64,000 nt of DNA from Epinephelus fuscoguttatus (Eukaryota; Chordata; Actinopteri; Perciformes; Serranidae): assembly GCF_011397635.1 (NCBI RefSeq), contig NC_064756.1, positions 20,762,907 through 20,826,906 of the forward strand, in the 5' to 3' direction. How positions within the stretch are numbered: position 1 is the first letter of the stretch; the number at the start of each line of letters is the position of its first letter. Below the pieces are notes generated by a model. The model worked only from the letters and a program-made list of their open reading frames with translations. It ran no database searches and was not told the DNA's origin. Below, one piece after another: positions 10,201 to 25,100 of this stretch. Position numbers and translations under genes: made by a program.

Positions 10201-13200
10201 TGTCTACAAGACAACAAATCTAACAGCGGTGAAGCTAGAGGCAGCAGGTGAAGTGAGGCTGTCTGCAGACTTTTACATGTTATCAGTATTACTGCAGTGG
10301 TTACAGCAGACTAAATAATGGCCTCAGTGCCAATGTGTTCATCAGATGTTGAGTCTTGAATCTTATCAGGTGTGAGTACGACTTACATCTGTACTGTAGA
10401 AGGTGCAATAAAGATATGGCAAGGACTTATTTGCCTAGAAACTAATTGAAACATTGATAGTTACACTGGTACACTTAATCAATTATTAAGTAGTCTTGGT
10501 TCTAATGCAACATATACACACATATAAATTCAATTGTAAATCTACAGTGCAACCTCACTACTCCATTTTCATTCAGATTCCAGCTGTCATACATTTCCTG
10601 TAATCCTCCACAGCCCTGATTGAGTCCATTTTGTAACTCAGATTCCTTTTCAAAATAAAATGTTGTAATGTCCTATAAGTGATAAGCTTCATAATTTTAA
10701 ACCTATGTGAAGTATAAACAGCATATGTTGGATTAACTGTGATTATGGATCTTTGCACCCCTGTGTAGGAGCTGGAGCAGGGCAGGCATGAGCTGCGGGT
10801 GAAGCTGGAGGGCTGCCAGTCCCAGTGGGAGAGCCAGGTGGGAGACCTGGAGAGGGATGTGAGGGAGCTGAGCGGCCAGGTGGAGCGGCTCACCCGGGCC
10901 CTCAGCGAGGCCGAGAGGGACAAGAGTCGAGTCGAGCTGGAGCACAGCGAGCGGACACAGCGACTCAGGGAGCAGCTCAACACTGTGAGTCCCACACATG
11001 GGTAGAGTTTTAGTCAGCGTGTGTATTTGAAGTTATTCTGGCTGAACTGTGGAGCTGTAGACCTTGGCTCAAAGAAGCCTTGTGGCTGTAACAGGTAACT
11101 GAGCCTCTGTGAAACAAACACCTGAGCTGTGGATCCAGAGCTGCCGGCCTTCTCAGTCAAACTAGATAAGACGGGCTGTCACCCAATCCTCACACTGAAA
11201 CTCAATGTTCTCTGCACAACCTCTATCAGTATCACTCTGACTCAGTCTGATGTGCTCCAGAGCGAGGCCAAACTCTCAGAGCTGTTCACAGCCTCAGAGC
11301 AAAGCTGTGACAAAATGCTCACTTATACAAGATTTTATAAAAGGAAAGTTTTCATCTGAGCAGAGAAAGACAGAAGTTGGTCAAACAGTATGAAACAAAA
11401 TGGTTGGCTTCAGGCAAATGATCTGTGCTGGTTTGGCGCAGCATGGAAACGATATGCAAACAAGGAAGGGAGTGAAAGTTAATGCCATGGCATGATTTCA
11501 GAGGGAGGAAAGTACAGAAAAGTTCTGACAGATGCTGCGTTTACTTTTATCTCTTCTAGTCATGCCTGTTTGTTAATTTGATGTAGTCATTTTTTGAGCA
11601 AAAACACCAAACATGCTGTTTTTCCAGCTTCTCAAATGTGAAGATATTCTGCTTCACATGCCTCCACGACAGCAACAGATGTTTTTGCGTTGTCTGTCCG
11701 TCAGTTCATTCTCATGAACATGATATCTCAAGAACACCTTGAAAGAATTTCTTCACATTTGGCACAAACGTCCACTTAGACTCAACAATGAAATAATTAG
11801 ATTTTGGTGGTCATAGGTCAAAGGTTATGGTCAGTGTGACCTAGTCTGTCCCATCCTAGTGAACACAAGACCTCAAGAAGACCTTGAGGGAGCTGTTTTT
11901 TTTTAATTGGGCACAAACCTGCTTTTATACCTGCCCTCAAGTTGGTTTGCCCCTAAGTGCAGTTTGTTTGGGCACCTGTGAACACAGCAATTGCACTGGG
12001 GTAGGCACAAAAACCGAGACCTTCTTGAAGAGGTGGTCTCAGTCCGGTTACAAATGAACTGTGAGAACGTGTTCCGACCTGGATCTGAACCAACTGCAGT
12101 TAAATTACGCATTGTTTGGGTTAAACATGAGCATGTTACAGTCCTGGAGGATTATTAATGTGCACCTCCTCCTGTACTGCCTTAATATGCACATTCAGCA
12201 CATCCAATGCATCAAAACATTGTTTTCTAGTTGGAGCTGCGCCTCGTTTTCAAACTGCATGGTTTGACTAAAATGAACAATGACAGCAATATAGTCCACG
12301 ATGAGCAGCGCCAAAATCAACCTGCGTAGTTGTCCCTCCATTGTGACATTAGAAAGTGTCACATTTATCCTGCAAGTGTACTCTTCTTCAACGTTTTGTT
12401 TACTACCTGGATTTTTCCCACATGGAAATTCTGACCAATCAGGTGCAGCTTTCTCGAGCAAGGCATTTGATCTGGTCCGCTTGTAAATGCTGCAGTGAGA
12501 GCACAAACCAACTCTAGGCAATTATGAAACTTTGAAACAAAATTAGTCCCTGATTCAGACCAAAGCAAGACAACTCTAGGCCTGAAAGCACCCTTAGACT
12601 CAAGAATTCCTACGCTAATTATGACAAAATTTTACACAAATGTCTAACAGGATAAAAATATGAAGTGATGAGATTTTAAATCCAAAAGGTCAAAGGTCAA
12701 CTTCACTGTGACATCATCATGTTTTGCAGAAAGACTTTTCTGGCCATTACTCAGCGTCTCAACTCAGGAGAGGTTTGGTCAGATACTGAATTGGTGACAC
12801 TAATTTTGGGTGCACACCTTGAAACTGTACTGATTGTATAGATCCTCTGTGCTGCCATGTTGAAGATGTGTTTGAGGCATCCATGTTTAACTGTAACTGC
12901 AACTTGACTGGTTAGTGGAGGTCTACAAACACAAGGCGTTAATTCTATCTAATCACTGTAAACTGAATATATTTAAGTTTTGATTGTCAATTGAACTGAG
13001 CTAGGTATTTGACTTTTCCTTGGGCCCTAGTAAATTATGACCAATTGTGTTCGAGCAAGGCAGATGAATCCATTATGGTAAATGGACCTGCATTTGTATA
13101 GCGCCTTTCCAGTCTTCTGACCACATTCAACCATTCACACGCTGATGGCTGAGAGCTGCCATACAAGGTGCCACCTGCTACTCACCTAACACACGCAGGT

Positions 13201-16200
13201 GGAGTCATTTGGGGTTCACTATCTTGACCAAGGATACTCCGACATGTGGCTGGAGAAACTTGGGACTGGACCACTGATAATCTGGGCAACCCACTTTACC
13301 TCCTGAGCCATGGTTGCCACATTAACAATAATCATTCATTTCAGCCCTGCATGAGAACATTATCACCTATTTAACCACGTCCAGCTTATTTAGTAACATG
13401 GAGTTAACGTTTAACAAGGTGCTTAGGTTCTTGCATTACGTAATGACCATAGAACTGGCAACATACAGCTGATTCAAAGCGTTATCAGCTCATACGTTTA
13501 TGATCTTTAGTGTTGAATGTTAAGGGAACACTGGGCGGAAAATCAAACCAGTGACATATTTTACAGCCTCTTATCAGCTAATATAGAGGATCTGATTGAA
13601 TCACACAGCTGGACAACCTTGGGTTTTTTCCACCCTGAGAAAGAAGGGAATGTTTTGCTAAACATTACGGTCATGACAAGTTGCGTTACATACGCCGGTT
13701 CCTTGTGTTGTTTCAAAGTGACGAACAAACCTGAGCTGGCAAAGTTAAAAATCCAATCCAAACACCGGTGAACAACCCTCCCATGTGTCAAGGTCCACAG
13801 AATAAGGAACTATGAATATCTTTGAAACACTTACTGAGGAAAGCAGACTCCCCAGAAGTTCAGGAAAAAGTCAATTTAGATAAAGGGTGCTATCACTGTT
13901 TGGGCAGGAGGAAGTGGAGAAAATGTTTTACTTGGCATCAGAGTGGGCAGCTCTGGACTCTGTAGCCAGATGAGAGGGTGAATGTGTTGAAGACGGTGAA
14001 GAAACTCCATGTCTGACGTGTCTTTACCAGACGTGGTGAGGGGTGCTGCTGCTCCTGCTGCGGTGAGTGTGTATTCCTGTCATTGTGTGTTTGAAAAAGC
14101 GCTCCTACAGTTACAGCTGGAACATGGTAATTTTTTATTTGTCTTGATTGGGTTTCAAATCAGGCTTAATCTGAATCGCTCTTCACAAATGACAGAAAAA
14201 AGTGAAACTATGCCAAATTGTCTTGATTTATCCAACTCACAGCACTAAACCTTTGCATGAGTCCTGATATACTGATGCTGTGGCAGGTTTCACTGAGCTT
14301 GAAACACAGAGAGGTTTCAGAGAGCTTGAAACACTATATCCTAATTGTGAGAGCGTAACCAGAGCATGCCGCGAATCTGGAGGAGGGCGTCTTTATATCG
14401 CACCACAGAAGCCTGAGAGAATTCATCATGTTTACCAGCAAAGCAAAGCCCTGATGTGAGAGGAAAGATTTGCCGAGACTCTCCATCCTGGCGCATTTGA
14501 GGAAGCGGCTGCATAAAAACAATGTTGACGTGTGCCAGATTGTCACATGGTCCAGTGCTGACTGTTTGGACAGCAGCTGAGGAAAGTAGGTGTTAAAATA
14601 TGAGGCAGTGTTGACTGGTGTCAGGGTGTTTTTCTTCTGATTACATTACAAATGTTATCATTCCTGCCACTGACTCACAGCGTGAGAACACCGAAGTCAA
14701 GCATTAATGAGTTTGTCTTGTGTCTGCTGCATGTCTGTGTCAGTGTATCACTTGACTCAGTGAATGTTTAACAAGGAAATACATAAAATCTGATTCTTGT
14801 GACAGTATTTTCTCAGAAGGAGAGTCCGACATTTTGCTAGTTTAGCTTGACTCTTGTGCAAGAAAATGTTCCACAGCAAACTGTTATCAGTGCGTTAGAA
14901 ATTTGGATATAAACACACCTACTGGGTAAAAAATGCCAGACTGGAAAGGGAGTATGACTATTGGACGATAAGCTGGAAATGTTGATAAAAATTACTTTGG
15001 TTACTGGGAAAAGAATTCGATAACAGATCCTTAAAGGTAAGTTCAGGTCACTGGTTTTAACCTGTGTCAAGTTAAATGAAGTATAACCATCAATGATTCA
15101 TCAGTTTTTGCTATCATGATGTTTACACCAGCCAGCGACCGAAAAGGTGTGATGTAAGAGTCAGCCTAACAACTCAGCTGCCTGTTTGTTTAGTACACTT
15201 TGCTAATAACTGATTTAGTCTGATAGAAAAGTCAATGCAATAAATGTCCTGCAATAAATCCTACATTTAGAAAGATTTTAATGTTCATCTTTTGTGTAAA
15301 CTTATATAGCGAGGCGCTGATTCAACTTTACGATCCTTTTAGAAGCTGTAGTGTGTGGTGCTGTTAACCAGTATCCCATTAGAGCAACACATTCTCATAC
15401 AGCACTTTTACATGCACAGTCAAGTCGAGCTACGGTATATAGCTTGACTAGGCCATTTAATTGGACTACTGTCCTTGTCCCAGAGTACAAACATGTGACA
15501 GAATTTCCATTTATTGACCGAAGTATGTCCAGATCCGCTAAGATAAGTGACGATATGCCCCCTATCAGCTTGTTAGCATTGGACCTTTTTCCGGTTGACA
15601 GTTTACGTCACAGACCAGACAGTCACCATTCCACATTTTCATTCCATCCATGTATTTTGAAATATTTACCTCTCTTAGCTGACACAGCATGAACCGTGTC
15701 ACCCCGTCCATCCAAAAATACACAGCTCTGGATGTAGATTTCACCATGTTGTTAATGGCTTCTTCTTCTTCTTTTATGCATTTAATGCTGTTTGACTTCT
15801 GAGTCAAAGCCTGGGGTGGAAATTATCGAGCATGTGCAGAGTGCCTAGGCTAGTTTGGGTCCGATTGGAGTAAATCAACTCCCAATTTCATTGTCTGGGT
15901 GTGTTAGTCTGACTTTGAGAAATTCGATTAGTGTGATTTCAGTCAGACTAACATGTTTACAATTAAATCAGTTTTCTCTAATGTCATGTTAACGTCCTGA
16001 GTGAAAAACACAACGGCAATGCCAATGCAAAGTCTATTACCAACAGCGGAACTTTGGTAAGGTTTAAGTAAAGAAAAGGTCTTGGTTAGGTTTAGAGAAC
16101 AAAAAAATATTTGGTCAAGTTTAGAAAAAAACGATTGTTTTGGTTGCACTATGTACAGGACACAAGTGACATAAACTTACATACTTTGAGTAGTTTCAGA

Positions 16201-19145
16201 AAGTCCTTAAAGTCACATAACTACGTCAACTTTTGGTCTCACGTGGGGCACGAAAAGTAGTCTCCTGGATAAAAGTCCATGTTTGATTGACCCATCCACC
16301 ACCTCTCAAGTCAGCCCTACATGAACACTCTCGTTTAATATACTTAAAGAATAACTTCGGCATTTTTCAACCTGGGCCCTATTTCCCCATGTGTATGTGT
16401 GCGTATGATTCATAGGTACCACTCGTTCTAAAACTGGTTCAGTATTGAGGGAGACGGATGCAGCCGGGAGCCGCGAAACAAGCTTAAACAGTAATGGGGG
16501 CAAATGCGTCCCATATAAGTTTGCGCTTTAAAAGTGCTTTTTTTCGCCACTGACCGGTTCAGATCGCCATTGCTATCTCTGTAAATAGCATACTAAATGT
16601 TTCCCTTACCCTTCACTTGCTCTGGGCTGTGACGTCATCTCGCGAGAGCTTTGCTTGTTGCCGGAAGAAAACAGAGGAGCCATGCTGAGCGCCGCTCAGA
16701 GTGGCGATGGTTGTCCCAGAGTACAGCTGAGAGTTTTACTGCATCGATTGAAAACAATGGTTCGTGTTTGTGCTTATCCAAATTGCAAGAACAGGATGTC
16801 GCGCAACACCCCGTACAGCTTTCATAGGCTGCCTTTGTTGGACGGTGAGATGCTGAAGTTGTGGTTAGTTGTGCTACAAAACAACACTCCTGTCCAGACA
16901 CTGCGCCTTGCACTTCTCCCAAGATGACTACTGCCAGCCGAAGAAGAGAAGACATCCAATCCCAAAACACCTCTTCAAGAAAACGGCTGCCCCACGAGTA
17001 GAGAGAGCTACAGATACAGTGGAGCACAGCTCTCATGAGATGACGTCACACAGCCCAGAGGTAAGGGTAACATTTACTATGCTATTTACAGAGATAGCAC
17101 TGGCGATCTGAACCGGTCAGTGGCGAAAAAAAGCACTTTTAATGCGCAAACTTATACGGGATGCATTTGCCCCCGTTACGGTTTTAGCTTGTTTCGCAGC
17201 TCCCCGCTGCATCTGCCTCCCTCAGTACTGAACCAGTTTTAGAAAGAGTTGTACCTATGAATCATACGCACACATACGCATGGGGAAATAGAGCCCAGGT
17301 TGAAAAATACCGAAGTTATCCTTTAATTCATGTGTCCACCATGACAAACCACTGACATTCTTTTGGCATTGTTTTCAATTTGCCAGCTAGTCACTTAAAC
17401 CCATTTCGTGCCCACCGCCTCGTAATGTGTTGATAAGACGTTGTGTCCATTTAACGTATTTCTGTGAAACCAGGATGGGTATACCAGCAGGTGTTTCTAA
17501 TGCTCTGTAAAGCTGAAACAATTAGTTAATAAATTGATTTGTTGGTCGACAGGAATGTAATCTGCAACTATTTTGATAATTGATTAATCATTATGGTTAA
17601 TTTTAAAGCAGCACCAGCTTCTCAGATGTGAAGGTTTGGTTCTTTTTCTGGTCAGACATGATGGCAAACTGAATGTCTTTGTGTTTTGGACTTCTCTTTT
17701 GGACGAAACAAGCAATTTTCTGTTCACTATTCTTTTCAGGCTGCAGCTGTTTGAGTAATCTGCCAATTATTTCCTCGGTCAACCATTCTGTCAATAAAAT
17801 TCTCTCAACTCCTACAGTGATGCCTTTAAATATCTTGTTTTGTTCAACCAAAAGCACAAAAGAAAGAGAGTAAAGAAGCTCCATGTCTGATGTGTTTAAA
17901 TTACCAGGCGGGTGTTGTTGCCTCTGTTGTGTTGAGTTGTGTCGGTGTTTCTGTGTATTTCTGCTCCCACAGTTACAACTGGAATAGAGGATTTTGTTCT
18001 GTGTGTCTTGATTGGGCTTCAGGTTGGGCTTAATCGTTGCATTATTTTCTCAATGAATCCGCTGGTTGTTTGCTGTATAAAAACAGCAGAAAATAGGGAA
18101 AAACTGCCCAAGATGATGTCTTCAGATCTCTTGGTTTATCCAACCAAAAGTACAAATACCAAATATGTTTAGATTGCTATCAGATATCACCCAAAAGCAT
18201 CAAGTCCTCACATTTGAGAAGCTGGAACCAGCAAATATGAGCCATTATTGCTTAAAAATTAATATTCAGTTATCAAACTTTACGCAGAATAGCTGCTACT
18301 TTGGCTATAGCTAATGAGGATCCTCAGAAATTAAGTGAAAACGATGTTTTTTTGTTTTTGTTTTTTAGATTTCATAGTCTAAATGATTCATGGATTCACT
18401 GAAAATCGAACCTGCAAATTAATCAATGGTGCCCAAATATTTAAAACTGGGTGTAAATGATCATTTTTCTGTGTCTGGTTAACAGATGAAAAACCCATTA
18501 CCTTTTCACTTCCTGTTTCCCACCCAGTGTTACATGATCACCTGCCCTGGCTGTGGATCACTGTGTTATTGGACAACTGTTACAAATTCCTCGCTGTGAG
18601 ATTTCCGTTATTGTAAAAAGAGATGCCTGAATTGAGGCAAGCCCCCGTGACCTCTGCTCCCTCTGCCAGCATCACGCAGCTCAGGAACAAAAAGGGAAAG
18701 ACAATATACACTGAGAGAGATATAAATCTTTCATTTGCCCTTTTGATGTCGCCCCTTATACCCCAACATCCCCTGATCCCAGGGGAAAGCCATCTTTTCT
18801 GTGAGCTCCCTGAGGGGCTCGGCTGTAGCTGGGGTGGTCAGCTGGTAGATACCTCAGCGTTTGGGTCGGTGAGGGCCCGAGGCTTGGGGGGCCGTGTGAG
18901 GGGATATCATCTTTATGTCTCTACCAAATGGAGCGTCCTCCTTCTACTCCTGTTTTGGTGATTCTCAGTGGGTCGCTGCCTCTATTGTGGAAAAGGGGCC
19001 CGTGTTGACGAGACAAGGCAGCAGTAATGACGGCACACAGACACAGACGTTCATCCTTAACCCCCCCCTTTTCTTCTCCATAGTGTGTCTGCATGCCATG
19101 TTTTGTTTTTGTCCATCAGTGCCGGCTTTGCTCTTGTCACACACA

Positions 19146-19176
<31 letters not shown>

Positions 19177-22100
19177 TTCCCACTAATTTTAGCCCTCACG
19201 CCTGCCTCACTTCCTCCGTACACTCTTACAAACACGTACACACAAGCGGTCCCCCCTCTGCTTCACCCTGGTGATGTCCAAGTTTACCCTCCGCCACATT
19301 GTTGTCTAATGTGGCATGATGATGTCACAGACAAGACCAAGATGCCCTCTGCTCCATCTGCCGCAGAGGCCGCCCTTTCATCTTGTATTATGCGGCGGTG
19401 ATGGGACCTGACAGGGGCCCGCCAAACTGCTGAGTAAGGGGACCTGAGAGTCCCAGACCAGGCTGGGGGGACGGGAGGGGGATTGGGAGGGTGACTGGTT
19501 GGTGTTCACCGAGGCTTCAGATCTGGCACAACAGCACTCCAAAGATCCCAGAATTTTATTTTTTGATGTTTCAAAATCTTGTGTTTGAGAGATACGTGCT
19601 GAGAAAGCCAATTTTCACATAAACAAGTATGACGAAATTTTAAAAATCGTTCCTTTGATGGATGAATCATCACAGGATTCATGTTTCTTTTGTTTGTTGG
19701 TTTGTGTCTGGCCTTAAAGGAGATTTTTTGAAGATTATTTTTGGCCATTGTGCTGGACAGTTTGACAATTAAGATGTAGACAGGAAACATGCTCGACAAA
19801 CACGCTGAATGCTTTTCCTCTCTCATAAAACATTTGCATTTTTGTTCTTATTTAAAATCCTACGTTGTTTATATGCATGTTAGGTAGGTAGCTAGCTGGT
19901 GCCTTGCCTCATTTCTTGCCCTGTCTGCTGTGTGAAACCATCGGCAGGACTGTGCATTGTAGAGTCCTGGGTAGAGTGCACAAGGCCGAGTCCTTATTGG
20001 CTGAGTCCTTAACCCTCTGTCTCCCCTGCCTCTCCTGTGTGTCTCTGTCACCTCCAAAAGGTAACTCTAAATGAGCCAGTATGTGAACTCTCATCTCAGG
20101 TTATGGTTTTAACATGTGGACTTACGTTATGAGTTAAGTTATAACTTAAGTTATAAGTTAAAGAGGTGAAAATATCTTTATTTCCAGCAAAAATGAGAGA
20201 AAAGAAGAAAAAATAAAGTTATTTTTGTCTTTTTTACCCTTTTATTCATGTTGTGACCCCTTCGATTTTATCTTTAGACCACACTGGGGGTCACTGTGTT
20301 CCAAACTGGTAATATTCTCTAAGTAAGTCTTCCAAAGGGAGAAAAGAAAACACTCATTTTCCTTGTACAGCATGGCCTGCAGCAAAAACCAAACACATGT
20401 TCAATTTTAGTCACCTAATCCCTACCTTTCAGTCAGGTATCATATTGTGTTTGTCCTCATCTGGCTCTAGATTACAGGATTTAGATCCCTCCTGCTATAT
20501 ATTTGGTTATTTTAAGATCCAAGATTGAGGTCTCAGTTCTCTTAAAGCTCATCCCTCAGGCGGGATTTGTTTTGGAGTTTCAAGTTGACAGATCCAAATA
20601 TACCACTTTGCTTGTCTTGGTCATAGTTATTGGACTTTTTCTGTGTCTATCTCTCTCCTGAAAGTTAACAAAAATGCACAAAGAAGGCTGTCATGTAAAT
20701 CCAAAAGCCACATCTCTATACATTCAATCCATTTTGGGAATCTCATGTCTGTGTTTCTCTCTGGTGTGTGTTTGTGTGTAGGCGATGGAGGTGGAGCGAG
20801 CCATGTCCAGTGAGCTGCAGGCTCTGAAACAGGAGCTCCAACAAAAAGGAAGCCACAACAGGCCCCAGGACGAGGAGCTGATCAGTGCCATGAAGGAGCA
20901 GGTAGCTACCGTGAACTCTATGTGAACCTCTAAATGCTGCATTGCATATTTTAGTGTACTGTTCAGCTGTAAAATGAGAAAGTTGGTCCAGCTGGTGGGC
21001 GGTGCTTGGTGCTTTGGTGGACTATTTCCAACGGCGGATGGGACACAAGGGTTCTTATTTTACAGCTAAACAGTACACTAAAATATGTTTCTAAAACATT
21101 TGAGGCAAGAAATAGGCAATGCAGTAACAGAAACTTGATTAATTGACCATAGTTCACCAGCTGTGATTGATTGATGATGAAGAGCTGTGTTAGAGACTCC
21201 TCAGCTCTGAGTGGTTGTTTTTGGTGCACCTCAATTGATTGCAGCAAATACCAGTAGATTAACAGGAGGAAGAGGAGGAGGAACATGATTTTTTTTCACA
21301 GATTATTTGTCTCATGTGCCTCTTTCAGAATATTCTGACACAAAATTACATTGCAGTAAAACATTGAAGAACAGATAAGAGGCCGTACACATGGCGTGTC
21401 TTTAACTGCCTGGAAAACGCGAGGTCGGACACTGGACAGTACTTTTGTGCCTTTTTTGAGCCAGCTTTCAAGAGCGCGGTGGCAGCTTGCGTCTGAGGTT
21501 GCCAAGCAACCTTAACAAGCACTGCATCATAGCCTGTTTACCAGAAATCCTGAGTGCAGAGCTGATCTTCTTCCAGGTGCTGTTTATGTGTGTAGACCTA
21601 TTGCCTAGTGGCACAGATGTAAAGCTCTGGCAGCCCTGAACAAAGACGATGAACTTTTCCATATTTATCACAGACTGATAATTACGGAAGAAAGGAAAGA
21701 TATCTGTCAGCTTTGATTGGTTGTTCCTTGTCACATGACGTGGTGCACGCTGCTGTGTTCCAAAAATTGAACTGGGTTTATCTTGGGCCCTGAAAAATAG
21801 GCGCACGGGAACAAGTGCCACTACATTGAAAAGAGTGAATTTGAGGGCACAAAAAACGCAGCATGTGTACGTCCCCTAACAGAACAAATCTGGGCACACA
21901 GAGGAAGCCAATATAAATATTATAAGATGACAAAACTAAGAAAAGTTTAAAAAAAAAAAAAAAAAAAAGCACAATAAATACAACAAAAATGGGGCAGTTT
22001 CACAATAAAGTAGTAACTTTTACTTCCTATTATGTTTCTGTCTTTATGAAATTCTTTTAAAAATGACGCTCAACTTCACAGAACTTCCCTTGCTGACGAT

Positions 22101-25100
22101 TAGTCCTCTCAATTACAGATTCAAAAGAAGAATATCCTTCATTAATTTTAATCATTAAGCAAAATCTAGCTTTGCTCTTCCAGTGATGGAGGACAGTCCT
22201 TTTAAAACCTGCCCATGCCAGTCTAGATTCTTGTTTGGATATACCTGGTGATAGAAGAGATCTGTCTCCTGATAAACAGCTGGGGAGACTCTGGAGATGG
22301 TTTATTCAGTCACGCCTCCATACTGTTGGTTACTTGTTTCCAAAACAGAGAAACAAAGCAACATTCTCCAAATGATGGAAAGTACCTGTCATTTTTTCAC
22401 TTGCAGATGTTTTCGGCACCTCTCCAAACACTCTCATGTATCAGCATTGGTGGATACGGTGTGATGCAAGGGAATAGTGGGAGTTTTTCTTTCCGAGAAG
22501 AAATAACTTTATTTTGTTAATTTAAGATCTCTTCAATTCTCTCTCTTTCAGGTGCTGCGTCTCACCCAGAAGGAGCAGGCGCTGGAGGAGCGTTTAGCGT
22601 GTGTGTGTCAAGAAAACACTGAGCTAAGGGCGACTTTGGCCTCTCTACACTCACGCCTGGCTCTGCACGACCAACTCAACCAGCAGCACAGCCAGCAGGT
22701 ACGTATACAAACACACATAGACAGACACACACACACACACACAGACCAGGCGACACAAAACAGCTCAGCACAGGCAGTGTATGAATGAAAGAGCCTTCAA
22801 TAACAAAGGGATTTTATGCTCCCTGCCCTGCAGCCTGGGTTTCGGCGGGATTGTGGAGAGCATTGCTAAACAATCACCTCATCCCCGTCATTGTAACTTT
22901 CCCTCGCAATTCTGGATTCCACTCGTGTTCGTTCAGTTTCATGTTGGGCTGGAATCTGGCATGTCAGGATTTCTCTCGTGCTGAACGTCACTCGAAACAA
23001 GTCTCACATGTGCGCTTTTTAAATAACACACATGGCCTTGGGCCTTTTTGTGTTATCACATTCATCTCTCTCTGTTTATCATTAATATAATCTGATGAGT
23101 CACAGTGTTGTCTTATTCACTTTTGTACCTGCTGAGTTTGTCTCTAAATTCATGTGTGTGTTTACTATTTGTGATTCAGCTAGCCGAGGCGTGGCAGGAG
23201 GTGGAGGCGGCGCGGGGTCGCTCACAGCAGCTGCAGGCCCAGGTGGAGGAGCTTCAGGAGGAGGTGTCCCTGCAGGAAGGCAGGAGCCAGGGAGACGCCT
23301 CCCTGCTGTCTGAGCTGGAGAGCAGCCTGGAGACAGCAGCGCTGGGAGTCAGCAAAGAAGAGGTACCAAAGCAGATTACTCGCCACAGGCATAGATTTCA
23401 GGGGGAACGCAGGGGATATGTGCCCCTCACTATTTAGAAAATATGCATTAAAAATGTGAAAACAGCAGAGGACTTTTATTTTGACAGTGTTAAAGACATT
23501 TACACCATGAATTTATGCAGACAAGGCACAAATTGTTGCATAAAAATCACCAGAATGTAGGAAGTTAAATGTTTGACACTCATAATTTTCTAACACAGAA
23601 CACTCAAAGCCCCCATTTCATATGTGTTGCCCCTAATGTTAAAACAAGACCTACACCCTTTAGTCAGACTTCAGTATTTTAAACCATCAAGTCATAAGTG
23701 GAGAAAGATTTGGCCAAGATCTCATCAGTGAAATCAAAAAATATCTGTATGCTCTATATGAGAAATTCTTTTTCTTATATTTAATAAATCCCATGGAAAT
23801 ACCAAAACAAACAATTGTTCCAATTAACAGAATTGCCTGTGATGCCAAATTCTGATTTTGCCTATTCTTCTCCATTGTCCAAAACTGATTAAAAACACAT
23901 CGGTGAGCCACACCATTACACTGACTGGGTGATGTGTTCCTTCATCTGTTTGAACCAGACATACACGAATACACTGTCCTTGTACCAGAAATACTCAATA
24001 GAGCACCAAGTGTGTATTTATCTGTGATTGAAAGTAGCTCTCAAGTCCACTTTTTCCCTAAGATATCTCAGTTATATCAGCTGAATCAGGATAAGGACAT
24101 GTTTTAATGAAGAACCAGCTTTGTTATAATGGCGGGGGGCATGTGTGGGTGCTGAGACAGTATGATTAGATTCAAGAGGTTCATTGTCATATGCATGGTA
24201 GAAAAACTCAGTGGTTATAGAATAAAATAGTGATATAATACATTTTAATAATAATATATTTTATTTTTGGGTGTCATGCACGACACTCAAGGTCACCTTT
24301 ACAGGCAAAGATAGAAAAATAAAAGCAGATTAGAGAAGTCAATGAGATAAGGAATAAAGTAACATAAAAATAAAATAAAAATACAATTTGGATTTGAACG
24401 TGGAGAGTGATGAGAGAGTGGGAGGGAGTTCGAGTGGCTGAAGGCCCTAGACCCCATGGTGGTCAGGCGGGCTGGCGGGACAGTGAGGTTGATGGAAGAG
24501 GAAGACCTGACAGTGCATGTGGGGGTGTGGATATGCAAGAGTTGGGAGAGGTACAGAGGAGCTAGGTTGTGGATGGCTTTAAAAGTGAGGAGTAAGTGGC
24601 AGAGCATGGGAAAATAGTTTCAAATTCTTCTTACAGTAAATGCTGCAGGGTAATTGTGCAAAGTGAAAGTAAGTCTGTTACCAGAAGTAGGAAACACAGC
24701 CAGGATCATTTTGTGTTAGCGCTGACTTTATCTCCATACTGTGGTCGACACGTGTTAGCTTTGGGCTCGTTGTGTTTTGATCCTGCCCACAATGATTCAC
24801 GCATGTTTTGAGGGAAAATCGTTTTCCTGTGATGACTGGAAACAGGATATTAAACGTCTTTCCAGAGAGGTGTAAAGTCAGACAACAGAATGATGGCACC
24901 AGAAAGACATGGTGTAGAAGTTGAAATATGGGAGCGTGTATAAATGTTGCAGTGAGAGGAACATGCTGACAGAACATTTTGTGCAAGTCCTGTGTGACAG
25001 TGTGACTTGTATGTGACGTACGGACCGACATGAGGAGGTGCGACAATTCTGATTTTCCCAGTGAAGACGCAGAGAAATATGTTGCTGTTAGTTCACACTC

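Noticed and set aside
10573-10999. Minus-strand frames opposite BICDL exon 2.
   Set aside because: They are antisense shadows of a GC-rich coiled-coil exon (Ser/Leu/Arg-rich) without splice sites.
12195-12568. Open frames of about 100 aa within BICDL intron 2.
   Set aside because: They lie inside a non-coding transposon present in many fish copies and show no conserved domain.
15351-15692. A 113-aa plus-strand frame in BICDL intron 2.
   Set aside because: No homology recognised, no splice signals at its ends, and the flanking BICDL exons join in frame without it.
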